The translations under genes and the position numbers were made by a program. Below the pieces are notes generated by a model. The model was not told where the DNA came from. It made no database searches and saw only the letters and a list, made by a program, of their open reading frames with translations. DNA of 64,000 nucleotides, from assembly GCF_026242055.1 (NCBI RefSeq), contig NZ_JAPJDL010000034.1, positions 1 to 64,000 of the forward strand, in the 5' to 3' direction. The DNA is from Lentzea sp. NEAU-D7 (GTDB lineage Bacteria > Actinomycetota > Actinomycetes > Mycobacteriales > Pseudonocardiaceae). Positions 16,447 through 24,168 of the stretch are shown here, in pieces (within the stretch, counting starts at the first letter, position 1; each line of letters starts with the position of its first letter).

Positions 16447-16458
16447 TAAGGATCCAGC

Positions 16459-16812
16459 ATGAAGCCACGACAGTACTCGTGCGGCCTCGACGCGGCGATC
16501 GACGTGATCGGTGGCCGCTGGAAGGCCCTGATCCTCTGGGCGTTGCACCACGGCCCCAAGCGCACGGGCGAACTGCGCAGGTCCGTGTCCGGCATCAGCG
16601 AGAAGATGCTGATCCAGGTGCTGCGCGAGATGGAGGCCGACGAGATCGTGCACCGCGAGGTGTTCCACGAGGTCCCGCCACGCGTCGAGTACTCGCTGAC
16701 GCCGCTGGGAGTGAGGCTGAACGAGGCGCTCGACGCGCTGGGCAACTGGGGCGAGGAGAACATGCGGGCGATCGCACGCCGCCGAGGCGTCGAGCCCGCG
16801 CCCAGGCATTGA
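16459..16812 (+). CDS. HxlR-family winged-helix regulator
   Basis: The 117-residue protein has the HxlR pattern: an N-terminal cysteine (Cys8, QYSCGLDAAID), the VIGGRWKALILWAL helix, the recognition helix ISEKMLIQVLREME and the wing YSLTPLG. Members such as YodB and HypR sense electrophiles or oxidants through the equivalent cysteine. It is divergent from the imine reductase-SDR-AhpD operon and is the likely regulator of it. The 3' part overlaps a possible antisense gene. Confidence 0.93.
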   Translation: MKPRQYSCGLDAAIDVIGGRWKALILWALHHGPKRTGELRRSVSGISEKMLIQVLREMEADEIVHREVFHEVPPRVEYSLTPLGVRLNEALDALGNWGEENMRAIARRRGVEPAPRH

Positions 16813-17077
16813 GCAGCAGGCGCTCCGCCCAGTCCGGCAGGACGTGACCGCGGGCCTTGGCCGCCTCCCGCACACGGATCCTGAGAGGTCCGGGCAGGCG
16901 AGCCACGTCCATCCGTTGCTTGCTGCGGGTCCGCCCGGCCAGCAGGATCCGAGCCGCACCCGCGTCGTCCTCGAGCTCCCCGTGACCGCTGTCCCACTTC
17001 CAGGCGAGCGAAACCCCGTGGTGCATCACGGCAACCGTGAGGCGCTCCCCTTGCGCCTCGAAGAACTCGAACCGCAC
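16595..17077 (-). CDS. Hypothetical protein overlapping hxlR-type gene antisense
   Basis: The first 88 residues (MRFEFFEAQGERLTVAVMHH onward) lie outside other genes and look like a real folded protein; the last 70 are Arg/Ser-rich and overlap the opposite-strand regulator, as expected of shadow sequence. A GTG start at 17077 directly follows a TAG stop of the upstream micro-ORF and has GGGGATAG before it. The true C-terminus may be earlier through a frameshift or sequencing error. No family is recognised. Confidence 0.35.
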   Translation of the reverse strand: MRFEFFEAQGERLTVAVMHHGVSLAWKWDSGHGELEDDAGAARILLAGRTRSKQRMDVARLPGPLRIRVREAAKARGHVLPDWAERLLLNAWARARRLGGVRSPACSPRPSCPARRAPRSASLPAASASTRRVAGPRGTPRGARSRRPPSRAAPGSASSR

Positions 17078-17158
17078 CTATCCCCTGCACGCACACCCGT
17101 AGCCCGGCAACGAGCTGACCGCCATGGCCACGCCGAGCGCGAAGAGCCCGACCGTCAC
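17078..17158 (-). CDS. Putative 26-residue hydrophobic micro-protein
   Basis: A 26-codon frame starts with a GTG that overlaps the stop of the PP2C-like gene by 4 nt and ends with TAG immediately before the GTG of the next frame. The product TVGLFALGVAMAVSSLPG followed by a Cys-containing tail could form a short membrane helix. The tight overlap on both sides suggests translational coupling, but the frame is too short to judge by codon use. Confidence 0.35.
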   Translation of the reverse strand: MTVGLFALGVAMAVSSLPGYGCACRG

Positions 17159-17832
17159 CGGTCGAAGTACACGACAGTCGCGTCGTCGGAAATCTTCTTG
17201 CGCGGCCATTCGACGGCCTTGGCGTCTTCCTTTTCGACCGCGCGCATTCTGCGGATGAGGTCGTCCGGGCCGTTCGCCGCCATCAGTTCGAGCGCCTGAC
17301 GCCAATCGAAGAGGTTGAACAGGTCGACGGCCCGCGCGGCCCCGTCGGACAGGATCGCGACGCGGCGCACGTCCTGCAACGGCACCTCGCCCGTCAGCGC
17401 GTGCTCGACGTCAGCGACCTTCGCACCGGCCGTGCGCTTCGTCTGCGTGTCGGTCACCACGAGCAACTCGCGCTTGGTGTCGACCACGACGGTCGCGTCC
17501 CCGAGCACCAGGTACCGCAGCACGTCGTCCTTGGTCTGCACCATCGCGATCGCCACGCTCGGCGAGTCCGGATGATCGAGGTCGCAGGTGCCGGAGTGCA
17601 GCTCAGCGGCCTGTTCGACGGCCTTCGCCAGCGCCACGCCGGGTTCCAGGTGCGCGAACCGCAGGATCTCGCCGGAGAGCTGGTCGGCGAACCAGCCGAC
17701 ACCGTGCTCGCACCCGGTCTCGGGCTTGGCCGTCACGCCGTCGAGCACGGCGAGCAGGTTCGGGCCGACGAGCGCCCGGTCCTCGCTCGGCGCCGTCGTT
17801 CTGCCGGCCTCTGTTGCCATCTGCGCACGCAC
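17155..17832 (-). CDS. PP2C-family protein phosphatase-like protein
   Basis: The 225-residue protein has PP2C signatures: LLAVLDGVTA near residues 26-35 (metal-binding Asp), LVLGDATVVV in the middle, ILSDGAAR around 160-167 and DDATVVYFD at the end. It is shorter than typical PP2C domains but keeps the main metal-binding aspartates, so serine/threonine phosphatase activity is plausible. The GTG at 17832 follows GAGGGGG at good spacing. It is the first gene of a small leftward unit with two short frames downstream. Confidence 0.8.
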   Translation of the reverse strand: MRAQMATEAGRTTAPSEDRALVGPNLLAVLDGVTAKPETGCEHGVGWFADQLSGEILRFAHLEPGVALAKAVEQAAELHSGTCDLDHPDSPSVAIAMVQTKDDVLRYLVLGDATVVVDTKRELLVVTDTQTKRTAGAKVADVEHALTGEVPLQDVRRVAILSDGAARAVDLFNLFDWRQALELMAANGPDDLIRRMRAVEKEDAKAVEWPRKKISDDATVVYFDR

Positions 17833-17909
17833 TGAGATCCCCCTCGGTCCGCTACGTCGGTACGACGATGGGCCCCTGACCTGTCGGTCAGAGGCCCATC
17901 AGTCTTGCG

Positions 17910-17990
17910 TGGCGGGTAGAGGATTCGAACCTCTGTAGCTTTCGCGACGGATTTACAGTCCGCTCCCATTGGCCGCTCGGGCAACCCGCC
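17910..17990 (-). tRNA. tRNA-Tyr (anticodon GTA)
   Basis: An 81-nt class II tRNA with a long variable arm. The acceptor GGCGGGT pairs with ACCCGCC, the discriminator is A, the anticodon GTA is at 17954-17956, and the T-arm contains GGTTCGAATCC. It is leftward, upstream of the PP2C-like gene and divergent from yajQ. Confidence 0.96.
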
Positions 17991-18109
17991 CCACACCGCC
18001 GTAACGGTGCGGGCAGAACAATACATAACCCCTTCGGGAGGCCCCAAATCGGGGTCCCCCAGTAGCATCGACGCTGGCTGTGATCCCGAGATCGTTGAGG
18101 AGTGAAGTC

Positions 18110-18601
18110 GTGGCGGACCCGTCGTTCGACGTGGTGAGCAAGGTGGACCGGCAGGAGGTCGACAACGCGCTCAACCAGGCCTCGAAGGAGCTGAGTACCC
18201 GCTTCGACTTCCGCGGGACCAACACCACAGTGGCCTGGGCCGGCGAGGAGGCGATCACCTTCACCTCCGAGACCGAGGAGCGCTGCAAGGCGGCGATCGA
18301 CGTCTTCCAGGAGAAGCTGGTCAAGCGCAACATCTCGATGAAGGCGTTCGAGGTGGGCGAGCCCGCGATCTCCGGAAAGGTGTTCAAGGTCACGGGAAAC
18401 CTCGTGCAGGGCATCACGTCCGAGAAGGCCAAGGAGATCGCCAAGAAGATCCGCGACGAGGCGCCCAAGGGCGTTCAGGCGCAGATCCAGGGCGACCAGT
18501 TGCGGGTGTCCGGCAAGAAGAAGGACCACCTGCAGGACGTCATCGCACTGCTGAAGAACTCCGACTTCGGCATCGCCCTCCAGTTCACCAACTACCGGTG
18601 A
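18110..18601 (+). CDS. yajQ: YajQ-family nucleotide-binding protein
   Basis: The 163-residue protein belongs to the YajQ/DUF520 family of two-ferredoxin-fold nucleotide-binding proteins, some of which bind c-di-GMP. ADPSFDVVSKVDRQEVDNA, STRFDFRGT and the C-terminal DFGIALQFTNYR are diagnostic. The GTG at 18110 is chosen because GAGGAGTGA precedes it and homologues begin with this ADPSFD segment. It overlaps the rmlA start by 4 nt. A c-di-GMP phosphodiesterase lies about 6 kb away, but no functional link is shown. Confidence 0.93.
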   Translation: MADPSFDVVSKVDRQEVDNALNQASKELSTRFDFRGTNTTVAWAGEEAITFTSETEERCKAAIDVFQEKLVKRNISMKAFEVGEPAISGKVFKVTGNLVQGITSEKAKEIAKKIRDEAPKGVQAQIQGDQLRVSGKKKDHLQDVIALLKNSDFGIALQFTNYR

Positions 18602-19470
18602 AGGGCATCGTCCTCGCCGGTGGCAGCGGGACGCGCCTGCACCCGATCACGCAGGCCGTCTCCAAGCAGCTGCTGCCGGTGTACGACAAGCCGATGATCT
18701 ACTACCCGCTGTCGGTGCTCATGCTGGCCGGCATCCGCGAGGTGTTGATCATCTCCACGCCGACCGACTTACCGCTGTTCCGGCGGTTGCTCGGTGACGG
18801 GACCCAGTGGGGCATGGCCTTCTCCTACGCGGAGCAGGCCGCCCCGAACGGGCTCGCGGAGGCGTTCCTCATCGGCGCGGACTTCGTCGGTGACGACGAC
18901 GTGGCGCTGGTGCTGGGCGACAACATCTTCTACGGCCAGGGCTTCTCCACCACGCTGCAGCACCACGCGTCCTCTTTGGACGGCTGCGTGCTGTTCGGCT
19001 ACCAGGTGAAGGACCCCGAGCGGTACGGCGTGGGCGAGGTCGACGCGACGGGCAAGCTGTTGTCCATCGAGGAGAAGCCCGCGAAGCCGAAGTCGAACCG
19101 GGCCATCACCGGGCTCTACTTCTACGACAACGGTGTGGTGGACATCGCGCGGCAGCTCAAGCCGTCGCCGCGCGGCGAGCTGGAGATCACCGACGTCAAC
19201 CTCGCCTACCTGCGCGAGGGCCGGGCTCAGCTGGTGGACCTCAGCCGCGGGTTCGCGTGGCTCGACACCGGCACGCACGACTCGCTGCTCGAGGCCGGGC
19301 AGTTCGTGCAGGTGCTGGAGCACCGGACCGGCGTGCGCATCGCGTGTCCTGAGGAGATCGCGCTGCGCATGGGCTTCATCTCCGCGCAGGAGTGCTACGC
19401 GCTCGGCGAGAAGCTCGGCAAGTCCGGGTACGGCGAGTACCTCATGGCCGTGGCGAAGGCAGGGCGTTAA
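18598..19470 (+). CDS. rmlA: Glucose-1-phosphate thymidylyltransferase
   Basis: RmlA makes dTDP-glucose from dTTP and glucose-1-phosphate, the first step to dTDP-L-rhamnose and other deoxysugars. The 290-residue product has the nucleotidyltransferase motif GGSGTRL (8-14), the PVYDKPMIYYPLSVLM block, VLGDNIFYG and EEKPAKPKS, with full family length. The GTG start overlaps yajQ by 4 nt. No rmlB, C or D is adjacent. Its TAA shares bases with the stop of convergent htpX. Confidence 0.97.
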   Translation: MKGIVLAGGSGTRLHPITQAVSKQLLPVYDKPMIYYPLSVLMLAGIREVLIISTPTDLPLFRRLLGDGTQWGMAFSYAEQAAPNGLAEAFLIGADFVGDDDVALVLGDNIFYGQGFSTTLQHHASSLDGCVLFGYQVKDPERYGVGEVDATGKLLSIEEKPAKPKSNRAITGLYFYDNGVVDIARQLKPSPRGELEITDVNLAYLREGRAQLVDLSRGFAWLDTGTHDSLLEAGQFVQVLEHRTGVRIACPEEIALRMGFISAQECYALGEKLGKSGYGEYLMAVAKAGR

Positions 19471-20336
19471 CCGGCCCTGCGCGCCATCTCCTCGAGCCTG
19501 CGGATGCGGTCGGCGATCGGCGGGTGGGTCGAGAACCACTTCGCGAGCTGTTCCCCCGAACGGAACGGGTTCGCGATCATCAGGTGGCTCTGCGACACCA
19601 CCTCCGGTTCCGGTGCGAGCGGCGCCGCCCGCGTCCCCAGCTCGATCTTGCGCAGGGCTGAGGCCAACGCCAGCGGGTCGCCGGTGAGCTCCGAACCCGA
19701 CTGGTCGGCCTGGAACTCGCGCGAGCGGCTCACGGCCAGGCGCACGACGGTCGCCGCGATCGGGCCGAGCAGCGCGATCAGCAGCAGCCCGAGCGGGCCG
19801 GGGCCGTCGTCGTCGGAGTCGCCGCCGCCGAAGATCCCGGCGAACAGGGCCAGGTTGGCGAGCATCGTGATCACGCCCGCCAGCGCGCCGGCCACGCAGC
19901 TGATCAGGATGTCGCGGTTGTAGACGTGCGCGAGCTCGTGGCCGATCACGGCGCGCAGCTCGCGTTCGTCGAGCAGGTCGAGGATGCCCGTGGTGCAGCA
20001 GACGGCCGCGTTGCGCGGGTTGCGGCCCGTCGCGAACGCGTTCGGCGCGACCGTCGGGCTCAGGAAGAGCCTGGGCATGGGCTGGCGCGCCTTCTGCGAC
20101 AGCTCACGCACGATGGCGTAGAGCACTGGTTGCTCCACTTGCGACACGGGCACCGCCCGCATCGCGCGCAGCGCGATCTTGTCCGAGTTGAAGTACGCGT
20201 AGGCGTTCACGCCCAAGGCCAACACCAGGCCGATGACCAGTGCCGTCCGGCCGAACAAGCTGCTGACCAGCACGATCAGCGCGCTCATCCCGCCGAGCAG
20301 CACGGCCGTCTTCAACCCGTTGAAGTGCTTGTGCAC
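19467..20336 (-). CDS. htpX: M48 membrane zinc metalloprotease HtpX
   Basis: HtpX degrades misfolded membrane proteins at the cytoplasmic membrane. The 289-residue product has two N-terminal transmembrane helices (about 10-30 and 32-50), the zinc site HELAH at 133-137 with the third ligand Glu207 (REFQAD), and a further hydrophobic hairpin at about 143-200. The GTG at 20336 has GGAGG upstream. The gene is convergent with rmlA, the two stops overlapping within TTAA, and 18 nt downstream of the nuoI-like gene, so it may be co-transcribed with the nuoBCI-like module. Confidence 0.95.
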   Translation of the reverse strand: MHKHFNGLKTAVLLGGMSALIVLVSSLFGRTALVIGLVLALGVNAYAYFNSDKIALRAMRAVPVSQVEQPVLYAIVRELSQKARQPMPRLFLSPTVAPNAFATGRNPRNAAVCCTTGILDLLDERELRAVIGHELAHVYNRDILISCVAGALAGVITMLANLALFAGIFGGGDSDDDGPGPLGLLLIALLGPIAATVVRLAVSRSREFQADQSGSELTGDPLALASALRKIELGTRAAPLAPEPEVVSQSHLMIANPFRSGEQLAKWFSTHPPIADRIRRLEEMARRAG

Positions 20337-20354
20337 GGTTTTCGCCTCCGGGTT

Positions 20355-20807
20355 TCACGTCCTACCCCTCAACGAACCAGGCCGCCGTCCGGTTCCTGTC
20401 GCCGTTTCGGGCGCGGCCTCCGCGGCCGGGTCGAGCGGCGGTGGCGGCGGCACCTTCTCGACCCACGTGGACAGCACGTCCCGTTCGTGGACGAGCTCCG
20501 CGACGGCACCCTCGCCGTCGATCGAGCCCGTGCCCGGATAGCCGAACTCCGGCGCCCAGTGCAGGGCGTCGAACGGGCAGACCTCGACGCAGATGCCGCA
20601 GTAGAGACACTGGCCGTAGTCGATCGCGAACCGGTCGAGCACGTTGCGGCTGCGCGGGCGGGCGCTGCCGGGCTGCTGCTCGACCTCGGTGTGCGACGTG
20701 ATGTGGATGCACCAGTCAGGACACTCGCGCGCGCAGATCATGCAGACCGTGCAGTTGGCCTCCAGCAGCGCGATGACGCCCCTCGTGCGCGGTGGAAGGT
20801 TCGTCAC
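20355..20807 (-). CDS. NuoI-like two-[4Fe-4S] ferredoxin subunit (isolated module)
   Basis: The 150-residue protein has two complete four-cysteine clusters (Cys19, 22, 25, 29 and Cys67, 70, 73, 77), as in complex I subunit I and group 4 hydrogenases. A proline-rich C-terminal extension (about 118-150) is unusual. It is the last gene of a three-gene set with nuoC-like and nuoB-like genes, each overlapping by 4 nt. The full nuoI of the main operon is at 43584-44099, so this is a second, divergent copy. The partner enzyme is unknown. Confidence 0.88.
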   Translation of the reverse strand: MTNLPPRTRGVIALLEANCTVCMICARECPDWCIHITSHTEVEQQPGSARPRSRNVLDRFAIDYGQCLYCGICVEVCPFDALHWAPEFGYPGTGSIDGEGAVAELVHERDVLSTWVEKVPPPPPLDPAAEAAPETATGTGRRPGSLRGRT

Positions 20808-21334
20808 GACGTGCTCTCCTCTTCACGGCGCGGGCCCCAGGACGGGTCCGGAACGCCAGGTGGTGCGGTGCGGCGGCGGCTCGGGGCGCTCGTGTTGTCC
20901 TCGCCGGGCTCCAGCGCGCCCGGCCAGGGGCGCACGACGCGAGAAGCCAGCACGAAGTCCTTGCGCAGCGGGTGGCCCTGGAAGCTGTCCGGGAGCAGCA
21001 GGTGTTCAGGCTCGCCGTCGACCGCGACGCCGAACATCTCCGCGGCTTCGCGCTCGTGCCACCGCGCGCCCTTCCAGAGGTGCGCGACGCTCGGCAGCGC
21101 GTCGGCCTCGGTGATCTCGGTCCGCAGCATCACGCCCTCGCGCGTCCGCGGGTTGATCACGTGCAGGAACACCGCGTGGCGCTGACCCGCCGCACCCGGC
21201 CGGCCCGCGTCCTCGACACCGAGCCAGTCGAACATCACGCAGCCGTCGGCGTGGTGGGCCGCGGCCGTGGCGAGCCAGTCGGCGAGCTCCACGTGGTGGA
21301 CGGTCTGGCCGAAGGCCGTCTTGGGGGTCGTCAC
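20804..21334 (-). CDS. NuoC-like subunit (isolated module)
   Basis: The 176-residue protein matches the 30-kDa complex I subunit: WHEREAAEMFGV and LLLPDSFQGHPLRKDF are the family hallmarks. The C-terminal tail is Pro/Arg/Glu-rich and longer than needed. It is encoded between the nuoB-like and nuoI-like genes with 4-nt overlaps. It would normally dock between NuoB and NuoD, but no nuoD is adjacent here. Confidence 0.85.
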   Translation of the reverse strand: MTTPKTAFGQTVHHVELADWLATAAAHHADGCVMFDWLGVEDAGRPGAAGQRHAVFLHVINPRTREGVMLRTEITEADALPSVAHLWKGARWHEREAAEMFGVAVDGEPEHLLLPDSFQGHPLRKDFVLASRVVRPWPGALEPGEDNTSAPSRRRTAPPGVPDPSWGPRREEESTS

Positions 21335-21741
21335 GCGTTCACCAGCTCGTGCAGTGCCTTCAGGCCTTCGAGCAGTGCTTCGGGTCGCGGCGGGCAACCG
21401 GGGACGGCGACGTGGACCGGCAGGGCCTGGTCGATCCCCTTGGTGACGCTGTAGGAATCCCAGTACGGACCACCCGTGTTGCTGCAGGCGCCCACGGAGA
21501 TCACGTAGCGGGGTTCGGGCATGGCCTCGTAACTGTGGAGGACAGCGGGCAACATGACGTCCGTGACCGTGCCGGAGACAACGAGAACGTGCGCCTCGCC
21601 GGCGCCGTCGACCGGCGTGACGCCGAGGTCGGGAAGGCGGTCGAGAGCTGCCATCACTTCGACCCCGCAGCAGGCGAGTCCGAGTTCGAGCACGGTGACC
21701 TGGTAGGTGGTGCCCCATTCCAGGCGAGCGGAAGCCGTCAC
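21331..21741 (-). CDS. NuoB-like [4Fe-4S] subunit (isolated module)
   Basis: The 136-residue protein retains all four cysteine ligands of the N2 cluster (the adjacent pair Cys24-Cys25, Cys86 and Cys116 in PGCPPRPEALL), so a functional cluster is likely. The GTG at 21741 is chosen from homology; an upstream GTG at 21858 would add 39 residues that do not look conserved. It is the first gene of the nuoBCI-like set and divergent from a LysR-type gene. Confidence 0.85.
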   Translation of the reverse strand: MTASARLEWGTTYQVTVLELGLACCGVEVMAALDRLPDLGVTPVDGAGEAHVLVVSGTVTDVMLPAVLHSYEAMPEPRYVISVGACSNTGGPYWDSYSVTKGIDQALPVHVAVPGCPPRPEALLEGLKALHELVNA

Positions 21742-21927
21742 AACTGGCGAGGGTAATACTTGGGGGCCCGCCGGCTCGCGCCTGGCGGACCCCCACCCCC
21801 CAATGATTCCCCCCGGAATCGGCTCCCACGCGTGGTCGCCGCAGATAGTTTTGTACACCGCGAGATAAGTGTCCAGGGATTTGCCAACAGGATCTGCAGA
21901 TAATTTGTCGGCGAAATGCGGTCAAGT

Positions 21928-21940
21928 TCAGTTCAACTGA
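21928..21940. promoter_or_regulatory. Candidate LysR-type operator
   Basis: TCAGTTCAACTGA is a perfect palindrome with an odd central base, 25 bp upstream of the LysR-type start and in the gap shared with the nuoB-like gene. It fits the general T-N11-A form of such sites. Confidence 0.4.
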
Positions 21941-21965
21941 TCGACAGAACACAAGAGAGGTCCCG

Positions 21966-22997
21966 ATGTCCGGCTCGTCCCAGTTGGTGCTCCCCACCAG
22001 CACCTCGCTGCACCGTTTGCTGAACATGCCCGGTGCACTACTGGATACCACGATGGACCAGCTCAGGACCCTCCTCACGGTGCACGAGACCCGTTCGGCC
22101 CTACGCGCGGCGCGGGCGCTGGGACGTGAGCAGTCGAGTGTGCAGAAGCAGCTCGACACGTTGAACAGGAACTTCCTGGAACTGTGCGGCGAAGCACTCG
22201 TGGTGAAGCAGGGCCGCGGAAAAGACGTGCTGTTCACGCCGACTGGTGAGTCACTCGTCGAATTGGCGCGGGAGACGCTCGCGGAGTGGCTGGACGGAAT
22301 TCACGAGTGCCGCCGCAAGCTCGGCACGACCGTCACCGTCGGCACGACGCGATACATGCTGGACACGCTCGCGAAGGCGTGGCACCACGTGGCGGACGAG
22401 TTCCGCGAGCGCGACGTGGACCTCAAGGTCGTGCACATCCGCACCAAGGACATCTGGACGAAGCTGGAGACGCAGGAGGTCGACGTCGTCTGCGGCAGCG
22501 TCGTGACGCGGGCCGGCCAGGGCTGGGAACGCCCCGAGTTCGAGGTGATCCAGTGGCGGAGGGGCGGCCTCGCCCTGCTGACGAACCTGCCGGAGACGGT
22601 CGTCGGGGACCGCGTGCGCGTGCCAGCGTTGCGGTCGGTGCCGCTGGTCGTGCCAGGCGCCGGACTGATCGCCGAGTTCCTGCGCGGCTGGTTCGGCCCC
22701 GACTACCGGCAGGGCCTCGACATCGCCGCGGAGATCGACGAGATCCAGTACGGCATCTCCCTGCTCCGCTCCAACCTGGTCAAGGGCGCGATGATCGTCA
22801 CGTCCGGCCTCGGGGTGGTGGCGGCGAACAACGAACTGCGCGAGGGCAGCGGCCTGCGCGTGGTCCAGCTCGCCGACGACTCGCTGGAACGGCTCGTGGG
22901 CGTGTTCGCGCGGACCGACGCGCTCGCGAAGCACCCGGCGGACCACCCGCTGAAGCTCCTGTGGGCCGCGTTCCAGCAGGAGGCTCCTCCCCTGTGA
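21966..22997 (+). CDS. LysR-type transcriptional regulator
   Basis: The 343-residue protein has an N-terminal winged-helix region (about 30-95, with ALRAARALGREQSSVQKQLD) and a periplasmic-binding-protein-like effector domain (about 115-335, with GTTVTVGTTRYMLDTLA). It has a longer N-terminus than standard LysR proteins, about 28 residues before the helix-turn-helix. It is divergent from the nuoBCI-like genes, which are its likeliest targets. A strong terminator follows. Confidence 0.85.
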   Translation: MSGSSQLVLPTSTSLHRLLNMPGALLDTTMDQLRTLLTVHETRSALRAARALGREQSSVQKQLDTLNRNFLELCGEALVVKQGRGKDVLFTPTGESLVELARETLAEWLDGIHECRRKLGTTVTVGTTRYMLDTLAKAWHHVADEFRERDVDLKVVHIRTKDIWTKLETQEVDVVCGSVVTRAGQGWERPEFEVIQWRRGGLALLTNLPETVVGDRVRVPALRSVPLVVPGAGLIAEFLRGWFGPDYRQGLDIAAEIDEIQYGISLLRSNLVKGAMIVTSGLGVVAANNELREGSGLRVVQLADDSLERLVGVFARTDALAKHPADHPLKLLWAAFQQEAPPL

Positions 22998-23029
22998 GCG
23001 TGGCGCTGGTCGTCCCCACCTCGGACGAA

Positions 23030-23063
23030 CAGAAGCGCCCCGGCCTCGGCCGGGGCGCTTCTG
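23030..23063. terminator. Strong intrinsic terminator
   Basis: A perfect 16-bp GC-rich stem (23030-23045 with 23048-23063) followed by TCGTTTTT serves the rightward LysR-type gene, and by symmetry the convergent 49-residue gene. Confidence 0.9.
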
Positions 23064-23075
23064 TCGTTTTTCTGG

Positions 23076-23225
23076 CTACTTCTTCGCGGGTGTCATGGCG
23101 TCGTGCTCAGGCCTGCGTTGCTCGACGTTGGGACGATATTGGGCCTTGGCCATCTTGGCCAGCCAACTCGTCGCCTCCGAGCGGATCTTCTCCAGCTCGT
23201 CGTTGCGTGCCTGTTGCTCGTTCAT
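23076..23225 (-). CDS. Small helical protein, 49 residues
   Basis: The product (starting MNEQQARNDELEKIRSEATS) is charged and predicted to be mostly helical, with no cysteine or hydrophobic span. The ATG at 23225 has AGGGAG upstream and the gene ends just before a terminator, so expression is plausible. I do not recognise a family; its basic Lys/Arg C-terminus could contact nucleic acid. Confidence 0.6.
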   Translation of the reverse strand: MNEQQARNDELEKIRSEATSWLAKMAKAQYRPNVEQRRPEHDAMTPAKK

Positions 23226-23373
23226 CGGCCACTCCCTGCGTTCGGGGATCGCGTTCGATGGGAGCACTACCGGGCGTGTGCCCGCTAGGGCCGCCATGCT
23301 TGTGGGTGAACCTGTTTGACAGCATCGTCCGCCGATAGGTTTCCCGCACCCCGACACGGCGTATTCCGCTCCT

Positions 23374-24168
23374 TTAGTACCCCCGGTACCCGCCGCCGAG
23401 GTTCATGGAGACCAGACCCGGGTGGTTGTGGAAGCCGCCGTAGCGCGCGTAGGTGTAGCGGACACCCGCGATGATGTTGTCGACCGGCGCGAGGATGTTG
23501 TCGTACCCGGCCAGCTTGTACGCGCGGAACGTCGGGTCGATGCACTGCATCAGGCCCTTGGACGGCGTGCCGCGCAGCGCGTTGGAGTCCCAGTTGTTGA
23601 CGGCGTTGGGGTTGCCGTTCGACTCCTTCATGATGATCGTGTAGATCTCGTCGATGGAGCCGTTGTCGATGTTGGTGCCGTTGGCCTGCAGGATCTTGAT
23701 GGCTTCCTTGATCCAGCCCTCGACCTCGCGCTGCTTGGCGGGCTTGCGCATCTCGATCTGACGCTCGGCCTCGGCCTTGGCGGCGGCCTCGCGCTGGGCG
23801 TGGGCGTCCGCGGCGACCTTCGTGGCCTGCTCGAACGTCTGCTGCGCGTACATCTGCTGGAACTGCAGAAGACGACCGACCTGGCTGCCCGGGTTCACGT
23901 CGTGAACCGTCTGGATGGTCTTGGCCTGCTGGTCGGGAACAGCGCCCAGCTCGGCCGCACCCGCGGCGAGTTCGGTCGAAGGACCGCTGGTGGCGGCGTT
24001 GGCGATGGCCGCGGTGCCGGCGGCGACACCTGCGGCGACGACGATCGCGCTCACACGGTGGGCAAGCGGGACCTTGTCGTCCTCGACGCGGTGAGCGCCG
24101 GGCTTGACTTCTTGTCTGGGCACGACCGTGTACACGGTTCGGCCATCGGCCTTGCTGTGCCGGGCCAA
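23374..24168 (-). CDS. Membrane-anchored lytic transglycosylase-like (SLT domain) protein
   Basis: The 264-residue protein has a basic N-terminus, a transmembrane/signal helix (about 38-60), a helical coiled region rich in Ala/Glu/Gln (about 95-160), and a C-terminal lysozyme-like SLT domain (about 168-250) in which Glu182 of MKESNGNPN is the likely catalytic acid and SKGLMQCIDPTF is the substrate-cleft motif. It probably cleaves peptidoglycan outside the membrane. The TTG at 24168 is preferred to a GTG at 24201 because CAGGAGG precedes it and MARHSKADGR is a typical actinobacterial start for this family. Confidence 0.88.
   Translation of the reverse strand: MARHSKADGRTVYTVVPRQEVKPGAHRVEDDKVPLAHRVSAIVVAAGVAAGTAAIANAATSGPSTELAAGAAELGAVPDQQAKTIQTVHDVNPGSQVGRLLQFQQMYAQQTFEQATKVAADAHAQREAAAKAEAERQIEMRKPAKQREVEGWIKEAIKILQANGTNIDNGSIDEIYTIIMKESNGNPNAVNNWDSNALRGTPSKGLMQCIDPTFRAYKLAGYDNILAPVDNIIAGVRYTYARYGGFHNHPGLVSMNLGGGYRGY

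Noticed and set aside
17078..17305. 75-codon leftward frame covering the micro-ORF
   Set aside because: Its first two-thirds is a shadow of the PP2C-like gene; only the 26-codon end outside that gene is plausible.
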